Source of the DNA: Campylobacterales bacterium
GTDB taxonomy: Bacteria > Campylobacterota > Campylobacteria > Campylobacterales > Sulfurimonadaceae
DNA length: 64,000 nucleotides
Assembly (NCBI GenBank): GCA_026390115.1
Contig: JAPLGO010000012.1
Location: forward strand, 1 to 64,000
Reading direction: 5' to 3'
This document shows, in pieces, positions 8,805 through 17,276 of this stretch (position 1 is the stretch's first letter; each line of letters opens with the position of its first letter). Under the pieces are notes generated by a model. It did not search any database and was not told the DNA's origin. It was given only the letters and a program-made list of their open reading frames with translations. The position numbers and the translations under genes were made by a program.

Positions 8805-11800
8805 ATGCGTTCATCCGACCTAGATTCTGTCATCAACAATAAAGAGAAACTTCTCACTCAAACCTACTTTGACCTGCAGAGATATTTTGAAGAGAAATAT
8901 GGAAAAGACACAGTTGTTTTTATGGAAATAGGAACTTTTTTTGAAGTTTATGAGGTAAATAATGATGAAGAGCAGATAGGCAAGGCAAAAGAGATAGCCG
9001 AACTTTTAAATATTCAGCTTACTAAAAAAAATAAAAATATTATAGAAAATTCAGAGAAAAATCCGCTTCTAGCAGGTGTTCCTGCCGTCTCTTTTGAGAG
9101 GTACTTAAGCCGTATAATCTCAGAACAAAAATATACCGTAATCGTCGTAAAACAAAGAGGCAACCCTCCCAATATCAGCCGTTATATCTCTCAAATTGTC
9201 TCTCCCGGCACAAACTTTGACCACATCATTGATAACGATGATAATTTTATTGTTTCAATATTGGTAGATAAACATAGAAATATTTATAACATCGGCTACT
9301 CCGCCATAGATGTTACAACGGGAAAAACATGGCTTTACGAGACGCATGGAACAAGCGAAGATCCGTCGTATGCGCTTGATGAAGTTTTTAACCTCTTAAA
9401 TATTTACAGAACTTCAGAGATTGTTGTTACTTTTTTAGAGGGTGCTGAAAATCAAAAACATGTGATGCAGTATCTTGAAATTGCGGAACACTATCACTAT
9501 AGCGTAAACCATGAACGACCTAAAATAGAGTTTCAAAATGAGCTTTTCCGTGAAGTGTACCAAATAAAATCTCTTCTCTCTGCGGTAGAGCATTTAGATT
9601 TAGAACGCTCTCCTATGATTACTGAATCTCTGGCAATTTTGATTCACTTTATCGTTGAACATGACATCCATATCGTCCAAAAACTCGATTTGCCGCGCAC
9701 CATAGACAACCGCCGTTTTATGTATCTGGGTAACAATGCGCTGGAGCAGGTTGGGATAATCTCAAAAGATAAAAAAGAGTTTACGCTCTTAAAGATGATG
9801 GATAGAAGTGCCACCGCCATAGGAAAAAGACTTCTAAAAGAGAGGCTTCTAAATCCGATTATAGAAAAAGATGAGCTGGAGAGACGATACAATTTAATAG
9901 AAAAAGTTGCTTCACATGTCCGTTTTCTTGATGAGACGATGCGGGGAATTTATGATTTGGAGAGACTCTCCCGCCGTCTTGATTTGGCACGGCTTCACCC
10001 TTTCGAGATGAACCACATCTATGACTCCATGTTGAGTGTTAAAGAGCTCATCGGGTACGCAAAAAAACATAAAATTCAAAAAATACCTTTTCATGAATCG
10101 GAGGTGGATGAATTTTTAAGAGATATTAGCAAAAGCATAGATTTGGATATTTCTCGCCGTTTTACCCATGCAACGGTGGATGATAATTTTTTGATGAGCG
10201 GAGTGGATGAGGCAGTGGATACATTGGTTCGAGAAAACTCAGTGATGCTTGTTGCTTTTGAAGATATTATGATTCAAATAGAGAGCATGTTAGAGAGTTC
10301 TAATGCTGGGAGTTCCAGCCGTTTAGTCACTCTTGGACTTCTTGAAAAGGAGGGTTACTACATCTCTCTGAGTAAAAATCGATTCTCTATGATTGAGGGT
10401 GTCTTTAAAAATGATGAAAGTTTTGCAAAATTCAGTGTCAAAAAACTGACAAACAGTGTAAAAATAACATCCGATTTTACGGACAATCTCTCAGACAAAA
10501 TTATGAAAAACCGCCGCAAAATAGTCTCTCTCGTTAAAGAGAGATTTACTCAGCTTCAAGGGGTGTATGAGAGACGATACTCTCTCCTTTTTGACAGGGT
10601 TATAGCCTATATTGCAGACCTTGACGTGGCACTAAGCTCATCAAAAATTGCACAAACATACAATCACTCCAGACCCATGATAATCGATGCAAAAGAGGAT
10701 GAAAACTTTATGCAAATCATGCAGCTCAGGCACCCGCTTATAGAGTTACAGGAGAGGGGTGGAATCTATGTTCCAAACGACATTGTCATGGGCAATCGTG
10801 CCTACATGGATTTGCCTCACCCAAACAGCGTAATGCTCGATGTTGCAGTACATGACGGACATCCGATAAATGGGGTTTTACTCTACGGCATCAACTCCAG
10901 CGGTAAAAGTTCGTTGATGAAAAGCATAGGAATAGCCATACTCATGGCGCAATCTGGTTTTTTTGTGAGTGCCGCCGTTATGAAATTTACTCTGTTTGAT
11001 TCGCTCTTTACGCGCATTGTCTCGAAGGATAATCTTGCAAAAGGACTTTCGACTTTTGCTGTCGAAATGCTGGAACTGAAAAATATTTTCAACCGTGCCA
11101 CAGTCCGTTCACTTGTGCTCGGCGATGAGATAAGTCACGGGACAGAAACCCTCTCAGGAGTGGCGATAGTCGCAAGTGCCATCATAAAACTCGCAAAACT
11201 TCACTCACTCTTTTTGTTTGCAACCCACCTGCACCAACTCTCAACCATGCAGGAGATTACAAATCTCGATACAGTAGTAGATTTGCACCTAAGCGTGGAG
11301 TATGACGAAGTCAAAGATGCTCTGATTTTTAACAGAGTTTTGCAATCAGGGAGCGGAAGCAGCATTTACGGTCTGGAGTTTGCAAAATCGCTCCACATGG
11401 ACAGCGACTTTTTAGATACCGCAAACCGCATCCGAAAAAGACTTGCAAACGACTTTGACGAGCTGGAACTTTTGGTAAAGAAAAAAACAAGCAAATACAA
11501 TAAAGAGCTTTATGTCACAAAATGTATAATTTGCGGTGCAGTGGCGGAGGATGTGCACCACATTTCGCAGCGTTCACTCGCAGATAAAGCAGGCTTTATA
11601 GGGCACTTTCATCAAAATAATAAACATAATTTAATCCCGTTATGTAAAGAACACCACAATCAAATTCATGAGGGTAAAATCAGGGTGGACGGCTTTTTCA
11701 TGACCTCAAACGGTTTGGAGCTGAAGTTTGAAGAGCAGATGAGTAAGCCCAAATATGTTGAGGTTTTGGAGCCGAAAATAAATGAAGTTAAAGAGGTTGA

Positions 11801-11846
11801 TGAGCTGAAAGTCGAGACTAAAAAGTTTGTTTTGGATGATTGGTAG
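8805..11846 (+). CDS. mutS: MutS7-type mismatch repair ATPase with C-terminal HNH domain
   Basis: DNA mismatch-binding ATPase of 1013 residues. Near the N-terminus, GTFFEVYE (43-50) matches the Phe-x-Glu mismatch-reading motif. Core and clamp domains fill the middle. The ATPase has Walker A GINSSGKSS (695-703), Walker B LVLGDEISHGTE and the ATHLHQL switch. After the ATPase, residues ~905-955 form an HNH nuclease: CIIC, DVHHISQRS, NLIPLCKEHHNQIHEG. This layout is the MutS7 group, described from Campylobacterota relatives and from octocoral mitochondria. Recognition and nicking could therefore sit in one protein, which would suit a lineage lacking MutL/MutH. The gene stands alone, with its own promoter. 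Confidence 0.93.
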   Translation: MRSSDLDSVINNKEKLLTQTYFDLQRYFEEKYGKDTVVFMEIGTFFEVYEVNNDEEQIGKAKEIAELLNIQLTKKNKNIIENSEKNPLLAGVPAVSFERYLSRIISEQKYTVIVVKQRGNPPNISRYISQIVSPGTNFDHIIDNDDNFIVSILVDKHRNIYNIGYSAIDVTTGKTWLYETHGTSEDPSYALDEVFNLLNIYRTSEIVVTFLEGAENQKHVMQYLEIAEHYHYSVNHERPKIEFQNELFREVYQIKSLLSAVEHLDLERSPMITESLAILIHFIVEHDIHIVQKLDLPRTIDNRRFMYLGNNALEQVGIISKDKKEFTLLKMMDRSATAIGKRLLKERLLNPIIEKDELERRYNLIEKVASHVRFLDETMRGIYDLERLSRRLDLARLHPFEMNHIYDSMLSVKELIGYAKKHKIQKIPFHESEVDEFLRDISKSIDLDISRRFTHATVDDNFLMSGVDEAVDTLVRENSVMLVAFEDIMIQIESMLESSNAGSSSRLVTLGLLEKEGYYISLSKNRFSMIEGVFKNDESFAKFSVKKLTNSVKITSDFTDNLSDKIMKNRRKIVSLVKERFTQLQGVYERRYSLLFDRVIAYIADLDVALSSSKIAQTYNHSRPMIIDAKEDENFMQIMQLRHPLIELQERGGIYVPNDIVMGNRAYMDLPHPNSVMLDVAVHDGHPINGVLLYGINSSGKSSLMKSIGIAILMAQSGFFVSAAVMKFTLFDSLFTRIVSKDNLAKGLSTFAVEMLELKNIFNRATVRSLVLGDEISHGTETLSGVAIVASAIIKLAKLHSLFLFATHLHQLSTMQEITNLDTVVDLHLSVEYDEVKDALIFNRVLQSGSGSSIYGLEFAKSLHMDSDFLDTANRIRKRLANDFDELELLVKKKTSKYNKELYVTKCIICGAVAEDVHHISQRSLADKAGFIGHFHQNNKHNLIPLCKEHHNQIHEGKIRVDGFFMTSNGLELKFEEQMSKPKYVEVLEPKINEVKEVDELKVETKKFVLDDW

Positions 11847-11910
11847 GAGTTATTTTACTCTTTGAAAAGATTTCTTTTTTATTTTGGGAGTGTATTTATT
11901 AGTCTATATA

Positions 11911-11928
11911 CTCAATGAGTACATTGAG
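11911..11928. promoter_or_regulatory. Perfect 18-bp inverted repeat before the VOC gene
   Basis: CTCAATG-AGTA-CATTGAG is a perfect 7-bp inverted repeat with a 4-base centre, 27 bases before the VOC start. It has no T run, so an operator is more likely than a terminator. Confidence 0.4.
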
Positions 11929-11954
11929 AACGAAAAAATTATAAAAGGTATTTG

Positions 11955-12326
11955 ATGAACATGAATCAATGTGTATGGTTTGAAATATATGTAGAAGATA
12001 TGCTTCGGGCTAAAAAATTTTATGAAGCAGTATTTCAAACAACATTAGTGCAAATTCCAAGTTCTGAATTGGAGATGTGGTCGTTTCCTCTCGTCAGTGC
12101 ACAATCATATGGAGCGCATGGTGCATTGGTTAAAATGGAAGGTATAAAATCAGGTGGAAATAGCACTGTTGTCTATTTTCATTGTGAAGATTGTGCAATT
12201 GAGGCCAAAAGGGCAGAGCGAAATGATGGAAAATTACTAAAAGAAAAATTTTCAATAGGTGAAAATGGTTTTATCGCTCTTGTCTTTGATACTGAGGGGA
12301 ATGCTATTGGATTACATTCTAGATGA
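11955..12326 (+). CDS. VOC (glyoxalase/bleomycin-resistance) superfamily protein
   Basis: Small cytoplasmic protein of 123 residues with the vicinal-oxygen-chelate fold: FEIYVEDMLRAKKFYEAVF at the start and FIALVFDTEGNAIGLHSR at the end. The internal CEDC motif replaces part of the usual beta-strand wording of related VOC proteins. The substrate cannot be told. AAAAGG lies 6 bases before the ATG at 11955, so I reject the TTG one codon earlier. Confidence 0.82.
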   Translation: MNMNQCVWFEIYVEDMLRAKKFYEAVFQTTLVQIPSSELEMWSFPLVSAQSYGAHGALVKMEGIKSGGNSTVVYFHCEDCAIEAKRAERNDGKLLKEKFSIGENGFIALVFDTEGNAIGLHSR

Positions 12327-12343
12327 GAAAAAAAAAGCTTTCT

Positions 12344-12379
12344 TTTTCATTCCCAAGCTCTGGAGTTTGGGAATGAAAA
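12344..12379 (-). terminator. Strong hairpin terminator between convergent genes
   Basis: A perfect 13-bp stem (12344-12356 TTTTCATTCCCAA with 12367-12379) and a 10-base loop lie between the VOC gene and the convergent PDF-like gene. Read on the minus strand it is followed by a T-rich run (complement of 12331-12336). It could also stop + strand transcription. Confidence 0.7.
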
Positions 12380-12417
12380 TAATGTTGCTTATTGTAAAGA
12401 TAGAGTAGAGTGACTCC

Positions 12418-13227
12418 TTACCAAAGCAAGAAAAAGTTCAGTAAAAACAGAACACCTAGTTTGATGAGTGAGACTATGGTTGTGCCGATAATATTTCCAA
12501 TTTGACAGGATGTGCAGTGTTTGTACTGTTTGCCTTCGTATTGTGCATAGAAGAAGTAGATAATAATCAACAAACTCATCAATAGCATAGTGTAATTTTC
12601 TGCAGATACCAATGTACCCAGCATCTCTTGGCTTATGAAGAATTTGGATGTTACACCGAGCAGTCCGCCTACAAAAAGGTACTTAAAAAGGTGCAGAATT
12701 CTGTCTCGTTTAAAAACCGTAGGGCAGTCATTTTGCGTAATTGAGTCTGTTCCAAACTCCAGTTTTGAGTCAAAAAGTTTTTTCTCATTAGCACCTAATC
12801 TTATTCTGAAGTTTGAGCCAAACAGATAGTCTATTTTTCTCTGAATTGTTATAGATAAATCACCCTCTGCTTCCAAAAACTTTTGATTAGCATTCCTGTC
12901 TTCATACATAACTTTGATTTTTTCATATCTTATTGTTTCTGCACTTAGCCCCGGAAAATAGGCCGTTATTTCAGTCGGTGTCACCGTTCCTGCTCTTGTT
13001 AGAACCTTAGGATTAATTAACTCCAAGAACTCATCTTTTTCATCTTTTATGACTATCACACCAAGAGGAGAACCTATCTGAAATCCGGCAAGTGCATTTA
13101 AACCGTTCGCTTCCATCGTGTCTTTTAAATCTTGAATCAAATTGAAGAGCTCATTGTTAAAGTGTCGAACATTCGCACCAAACTCTAAACTTGCGGTTGT
13201 TGGGTATTTTGTAATCTCTTTTATCAT
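12418..13227 (-). CDS. Catalytically degenerate peptide deformylase-like protein with membrane tail
   Basis: Protein of 269 residues in two parts. Residues 1-150 resemble peptide deformylase: GLNALAGFQIG (42-52) matches motif 1 (GLAAPQIG), followed by GVIVI and INPKVL. TEITAYFPGLS sits where motif 2 (EGCLS) belongs, so the metal-binding Cys is lost, and the HExxH helix is replaced by ITIQRKIDYL. Residues ~175-269 hold two or three membrane segments (LHLFKYLFVGGLLGV, MLLMSLLIIIYFFYA, LIKLGVLFLLNFFLLW) with an HCTSC pair between them. It is probably not an active deformylase; the role is unknown. It lies 46 bases after the AhpD-like gene. Confidence 0.65.
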   Translation of the reverse strand: MIKEITKYPTTASLEFGANVRHFNNELFNLIQDLKDTMEANGLNALAGFQIGSPLGVIVIKDEKDEFLELINPKVLTRAGTVTPTEITAYFPGLSAETIRYEKIKVMYEDRNANQKFLEAEGDLSITIQRKIDYLFGSNFRIRLGANEKKLFDSKLEFGTDSITQNDCPTVFKRDRILHLFKYLFVGGLLGVTSKFFISQEMLGTLVSAENYTMLLMSLLIIIYFFYAQYEGKQYKHCTSCQIGNIIGTTIVSLIKLGVLFLLNFFLLW

Positions 13228-13273
13228 TTTATATTCCTAATTTAAAGTATATAGAGGCTTTTTTTCATTAACA

Positions 13274-13804
13274 CTACTCTCCCAACGAAAAAACATTAGA
13301 GAGCGTGTTAATGTAGTTAAAATATCCTGTGATGGCTACTGCTTCCAAAATCTGAACATCACTGAAGCCAAGCTCTTTGAGTGCATCTATCTCACCTTTT
13401 AAGATTTTATAGTTATCTTTTTGAGAAGCTTTGATACAAAATTTCAAAAGCTCTTTATCTGCTTGGGAAGTTTTGATTGAGTCTATTCCTTGTAAAATCT
13501 CTTCTATCTGAGCATCACTCAAACCAAGCATTTTTGCTATGCTTTTATGGACATCAACGCACATTTTGCACCCATTTTCTTTTGAGATTAAAAGTGCGAT
13601 AGCTTCCTTAATGTGGTAAGAGAGAGTAGTTTCATCGAGCAGGTATTTTTGAATCATTTCATCCGTAGCAAAATAGATTTTTTCATCTATGGCAAGTAGT
13701 TTAAATATATCGCCAAGTTTTCCTGTTTTTTCTAAAATAGGTTTTGCTTTTGCTTGAATTGCCGGACTCATGTCCTCGAATTCCGGTAGATTTATATGTG
13801 CCAT
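13274..13804 (-). CDS. AhpD / carboxymuconolactone decarboxylase-like protein
   Basis: Protein of 176 residues from the AhpD-like superfamily. The redox motif ENGCKMCVDVHKSIAKMLG (Cys-x2-Cys with a following His) matches the AhpD peroxidase-reductase site. The family reduces peroxiredoxins or handles small carbonyl compounds. The gene is divergent from a MerR-type regulator across a short promoter region, so peroxide or redox control is plausible. Confidence 0.85.
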   Translation of the reverse strand: MAHINLPEFEDMSPAIQAKAKPILEKTGKLGDIFKLLAIDEKIYFATDEMIQKYLLDETTLSYHIKEAIALLISKENGCKMCVDVHKSIAKMLGLSDAQIEEILQGIDSIKTSQADKELLKFCIKASQKDNYKILKGEIDALKELGFSDVQILEAVAITGYFNYINTLSNVFSLGE

Positions 13805-13839
13805 TTTTATTCCTTAATTAGTATGTATAAAAAAACGTT

Positions 13840-13850
13840 AAGTTAAACTT
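13840..13850. promoter_or_regulatory. Candidate MerR operator
   Basis: AAGTT-A-AACTT is a perfect 11-base palindrome in the 100-base gap between the divergent AhpD-like and MerR genes. Its place just upstream of a -10 box at 13869-13874 fits a MerR site. Confidence 0.35.
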
Positions 13851-13868
13851 TACGATAAAATTATAGGG

Positions 13869-13874
13869 TATAAT
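13869..13874 (+). promoter_or_regulatory. -10 box of the MerR gene
   Basis: A perfect TATAAT lies 30 bases before the TTG start of the MerR gene. Confidence 0.5.
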
Positions 13875-13903
13875 TCTTATGAAAATATTAAAAAGAGAAC
13901 AAC

Positions 13904-14581
13904 TTGGAATATAAAATATCTGAACTTGTAGAAAGAACTGGTGTACCAAAATCGACCATATTGTATTATATTCGAGAGGGTTTGTTGCCTGAAGCAAAAA
14001 AGCTTAAATCGAATGTGCATAGATACGGTGATGAGCATGTGGAACTGATAAAATATATAATGTATATGAAGGAGCATATTGGCAGTTCAAACGAGCAGGT
14101 AAAGTATGCTCTGCAAAATAAAAATCAATCTATGTCGAGCTCTTTTGCCATGCTGGAGCCACTTATGAATACACTCAGCTCGGTTCCAAAAGAGGCTCTT
14201 CACTATACAAAAGAGGAGTTTTTAAAAACTTTTAGTATTGATATAAAAGTGTTGGAAAAACTTTTAAAAGATGGTGTTTTAATGCCTTTAAGCGGTGATG
14301 ATTTTACAGATAAGGAAGCATCGATTATTAAACTTGTTGGGTATTTTCAAGAAGTTGGAGTTGAGTATGAGATACTTACATCTTATGTGCATCATGCTCA
14401 AATTTTATGTAAACTTGAACATGAGATGCAAATACAGCTCTGTACTAAGAGAAGTGACGAAACTTTTTCTATTTTATGGAAAATCATGTTTGAGACTCTT
14501 TTTAATGCAAAAGAGTACATTTTCAAAAGAAATACGTACAAAATTCTTTTAGGTGCACTTAAAAGCGAAATTTTAAAATAG
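13904..14581 (+). CDS. MerR-family transcriptional regulator
   Basis: Regulator of 225 residues. The N-terminal winged helix-turn-helix is clear: YKISELVERTGVPKSTILYY, then IREGLLPEA and a second wing HRYGDEHVELIKYI. The remaining ~150 residues are helical with no recognised ligand motif and few Cys. Start is TTG, preceded by AAAAGAGAAC. It is divergent from the AhpD-like gene, which it probably controls. Confidence 0.85.
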   Translation: MEYKISELVERTGVPKSTILYYIREGLLPEAKKLKSNVHRYGDEHVELIKYIMYMKEHIGSSNEQVKYALQNKNQSMSSSFAMLEPLMNTLSSVPKEALHYTKEEFLKTFSIDIKVLEKLLKDGVLMPLSGDDFTDKEASIIKLVGYFQEVGVEYEILTSYVHHAQILCKLEHEMQIQLCTKRSDETFSILWKIMFETLFNAKEYIFKRNTYKILLGALKSEILK

Positions 14582-15292
14582 TTACATTTTTTTCATTTCG
14601 ATAAAAAGAAAATGCGATTTTTTCAAAGCTCTAATAGATAGAGAATTTTCATCCGTAATTTCCATAGCATCCGAATCATTTACTAAAGTGCCGTTTATCT
14701 CTGATGTGCCTTCTATCTGAACAAAGTATATCTGTCTCTGTTCTTGGAGTGAATATTCTACGCTTTTACCCGCCTCAAGCTCACAAACATAGATGTTTAC
14801 ATCTTGATGAATTTTGACTTTAGCATTGCCGTCTTTGGAGGAGACAATGTTTAAGAGTCTGTTTTGCCGTTCACTCTCGGTATATAACTCCTCTCCATAC
14901 ATTGGTTCTAAGCCTTTTTGTGGAGGCAAAATCCAGATTTGAAGAAGCCTCAAATCTTTTTCTTTGCTATGGTTGTATTCGGAGTGCAAAACACCTCTTC
15001 CGGCACTCATGTACTGAACTTCGCCGCGTTTTAGAGTTCTTTCGTTGTCCATAGAGTCTTTGTGTGTTATTTCCCCATTCACGATATAGGAAATTATCTC
15101 CATATCTCGATGCGGATGCATCCCAAAGCCGCTGTTAGTATGGACGATATCGTCATTTAAAACTCTCAGTACTCCAAAATGCATATTTTGCGGGTTGTGA
15201 TACTCGGCGAATGAAAAATGAAATCTACTCTCAAGCCAGCCTTGATTTGAGAGATGCATCGCATCTTTTGATATTTTTTTTAACATCTTCAA
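14582..15292 (-). CDS. Pirin-family (YhhW-like) cupin
   Basis: Protein of 236 residues with the pirin double-cupin fold. The metal ligands in the first cupin are visible: HPHRDMEIISY and, later, GRGVLHSEYNH. YhhW-type pirins can act as quercetinases; the true substrate here is unknown. It is the last gene of a three-gene minus-strand group (yceI-like, ygiD-like, pirin), 4 bases after the dioxygenase gene. The same gene pairing with MarR control is consistent with a detoxification or redox stress set. Confidence 0.87.
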   Translation of the reverse strand: MKMLKKISKDAMHLSNQGWLESRFHFSFAEYHNPQNMHFGVLRVLNDDIVHTNSGFGMHPHRDMEIISYIVNGEITHKDSMDNERTLKRGEVQYMSAGRGVLHSEYNHSKEKDLRLLQIWILPPQKGLEPMYGEELYTESERQNRLLNIVSSKDGNAKVKIHQDVNIYVCELEAGKSVEYSLQEQRQIYFVQIEGTSEINGTLVNDSDAMEITDENSLSIRALKKSHFLFIEMKKM

Positions 15293-15296
15293 CTCC

Positions 15297-16136
15297 TTAT
15301 GTAAGCAGCCAGTTACGCATGCTTATGCTTCCATTCTCTATACCTTCATAGATAAAGTTACTCTCATCATCTTCATAAGAAGCACCCGCAATGTAGAGCA
15401 GAGGAATGTAATGTTCCGTTGTCGGGTGTGCGAGCCTTGCATGACGCTGTCTATTTTCAAAATCTATAAGTGAACTGAAATCTCGTTTGAGTATCGCATT
15501 TTTTACAAAATCATCAAACTCTTTTGCCCAAGGAGCAATCGGCGCATCTTTTTGAGATGACATTTCTCTAAGATTATGCGTGATGTTGCCGCTGCCGATT
15601 ATCATAACTCCGTTCTCGCGCAGTGCTCTGATTTTTCTGCTCATTTCAAAATGCTCTTGCATAGAGAGTCTGCTGTTAATTGCTAATTGCATCACTGGAA
15701 TATCGGTTTGCGCAAACAGATGCACTAAAACGCTCCATACTCCGTGGTCGAGGTTTCTATTTTCAACTTGTAAATATGGAACTATTTTTTGCAAATCAGG
15801 CACTAAAAAGTCGGCATTCGGAGCAGGGTACTTCACTTCGTACAAGGCATTTGGAAATCCATACATGTCATACATAAGTTCATCGCTGTCATGAATATTG
15901 ACAGCATTGTACGAAGTAGTCCAGTGTGCCGAGATAACCAGAATGGCTTTTGGTTTGCTTATATTCTCACCTACATCTTTGAGTGATTTAGAAAATTCAT
16001 TCTGCTGTATAGCGTTCATCGGGTTTCCATGACCGACAAAAAAAGCAGGAGCTCTTTTTGTCTCATCGGCAAAGAGTGGCATAGCAAAGCCTCCTAAAGT
16101 TAAAGCAACAAGCTTTAAAAAATATTTTCTCGTCAT
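15297..16136 (-). CDS. ygiD: LigB-type extradiol dioxygenase (YgiD/DODA-like)
   Basis: Non-haem metal dioxygenase of 279 residues, related to 4,5-DOPA extradiol dioxygenase. Conserved features are FFVGHGNPMNAI, ISAHWTT, LDHGVWSVL and IIGSGNITHNLR, which supply the three metal-binding His. The N-terminus reads MTRKYFLKLVALTLGGFAMP, a signal-peptide-like leader not normal for cytoplasmic YgiD, so the enzyme may be exported. It lies between yceI-like and pirin genes, 14 bases after the former. Confidence 0.85.
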   Translation of the reverse strand: MTRKYFLKLVALTLGGFAMPLFADETKRAPAFFVGHGNPMNAIQQNEFSKSLKDVGENISKPKAILVISAHWTTSYNAVNIHDSDELMYDMYGFPNALYEVKYPAPNADFLVPDLQKIVPYLQVENRNLDHGVWSVLVHLFAQTDIPVMQLAINSRLSMQEHFEMSRKIRALRENGVMIIGSGNITHNLREMSSQKDAPIAPWAKEFDDFVKNAILKRDFSSLIDFENRQRHARLAHPTTEHYIPLLYIAGASYEDDESNFIYEGIENGSISMRNWLLT

Positions 16137-16150
16137 GGTCTGCCCATGTG

Positions 16151-16720
16151 TTACTTAGCTAAAATACCTTCTAGCTCAAGAGTGATTTTCACCTCGTCTG
16201 CAACCACTACACCGCCTGCCTCAAGCGCTTGATTCCAGTTCAGTCCAAAATCTTTTCTGTTTATTTTACCCGATAGGGATAATCCTGTTCTTGTGCTTCC
16301 CCATGGGTCTTTGACCACTACGCCGTTTGTTTCAAGCTCCATTTGTACATCTTTTGTAACTCCATGCATTGTGAGTTTCAGATACGCTGTATTTCCTTTT
16401 ACTTTCTCAAGAACCAAATTCATAGACGGATATTTTGCAACATCAAAAAAATCCGCACTTCTGAGGTGTGCATCTCTTTTGTCAATTTGCGTATTTATGG
16501 AGTTTACATCCACATCGCCATGGAGGGCTACTAAAGATTTTGTTTTTTCATCATACTCAAATGTACCGCTGAACTTGTCAAATTGACCTTTTACATTCGA
16601 TATCATCAAGTGCTGAACTTTAAAAGCAACATTAGAATGGGACACATCAACATTGTAATTTCCCGCAAACAGAGTTCCCGCACTTAGCAAAGAAGCTAAT
16701 AGTATCGTTCTTATTTTCAT
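16151..16720 (-). CDS. YceI-family periplasmic lipid-binding-like protein
   Basis: Protein of 189 residues with a signal peptide (RTILLASLLSAGTLFAG) and the YceI lipocalin-like barrel: NYNVDVSHSNVAFKVQHLM, GTFEYDE, DFGLNWNQALEAGGVVVADE. YceI proteins bind isoprenoid chains in the periplasm. It is the first gene of the minus-strand group and has a perfect palindrome just upstream, matching one near the marR gene. Confidence 0.92.
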   Translation of the reverse strand: MKIRTILLASLLSAGTLFAGNYNVDVSHSNVAFKVQHLMISNVKGQFDKFSGTFEYDEKTKSLVALHGDVDVNSINTQIDKRDAHLRSADFFDVAKYPSMNLVLEKVKGNTAYLKLTMHGVTKDVQMELETNGVVVKDPWGSTRTGLSLSGKINRKDFGLNWNQALEAGGVVVADEVKITLELEGILAK

Positions 16721-16734
16721 CTTATATCCTTTAA

Positions 16735-16750
16735 ATTACTAATTAGTAAT
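16735..16750. promoter_or_regulatory. MarR-type operator of the yceI group
   Basis: ATTACTAATTAGTAAT is a perfect 16-bp palindrome, 15 bases before the yceI-like start. A near copy lies before the marR gene (17246-17261), which strongly suggests that MarR regulates both. Confidence 0.65.
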
Positions 16751-16767
16751 ATTTAATTAAAAAAAAG

Positions 16768-17220
16768 CTAATGTGACTTTTGCAGTTTTCTTAATAGGTT
16801 AAATAACGTATCCATCTCATCATCGCTCAGAACCTCAAAATAGCTTTCAAGGTTTTTAGCATGCTCCGGAAACAACTTTTCAATAACATCTTTGCCTTTT
16901 GGCGTAATAGATAGCATTGAAGTTCTTTTATCTTTTGAATGTGGAATAACGCTGATAAAACCGTCTCTTTTTAAGTTCCGTACAACAACGGTGACATTTC
17001 CCGGTGTTCCCATCGTTAGTTTAGTGATGGCACCGACACTTAAATCACCTCTGTGATATAAAACCTCTAAAACCTGAAACTGATTCATAGTCAAATCAAA
17101 TGACTGAATATAAATGGACTCTTTGGCTCTTATTTTATTGAAAGACCTAAAAAGCTGTATCCAAGTTGTCATGGCTTTGTCTGTTCTAAAACCATAACTT
17201 TTAAGTGTATTTATTTTCAT
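16768..17220 (-). CDS. MarR-family transcriptional regulator
   Basis: Winged-helix regulator of 150 residues. It has the MarR core: LTMNQFQVLEVLYHRGDLS, ITKLTMGTPGNVTVVVRNL, then the wing RDGFISVIPHSKDKRTSMLS and a dimerising C-terminal helix. No Cys switch is seen. It lies directly before the yceI-like gene on the same strand, and the palindromes at 16735-16750 and 17246-17261 are its likely sites, so it should control itself and the yceI-ygiD-pirin group. Confidence 0.9.
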   Translation of the reverse strand: MKINTLKSYGFRTDKAMTTWIQLFRSFNKIRAKESIYIQSFDLTMNQFQVLEVLYHRGDLSVGAITKLTMGTPGNVTVVVRNLKRDGFISVIPHSKDKRTSMLSITPKGKDVIEKLFPEHAKNLESYFEVLSDDEMDTLFNLLRKLQKSH

Positions 17221-17245
17221 CTTTTTTATTCCTCAACAACATAAT

Positions 17246-17261
17246 ACTACTAGTTAGTAAT
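17246..17261. promoter_or_regulatory. MarR-type operator before marR
   Basis: ACTACTAGTTAGTAAT lies 25 bases before the marR start and matches the perfect palindrome at 16735-16750 at 14 of 16 bases when read on the other strand. Confidence 0.6.
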
Positions 17262-17276
17262 AATGTCAACTGTTTT

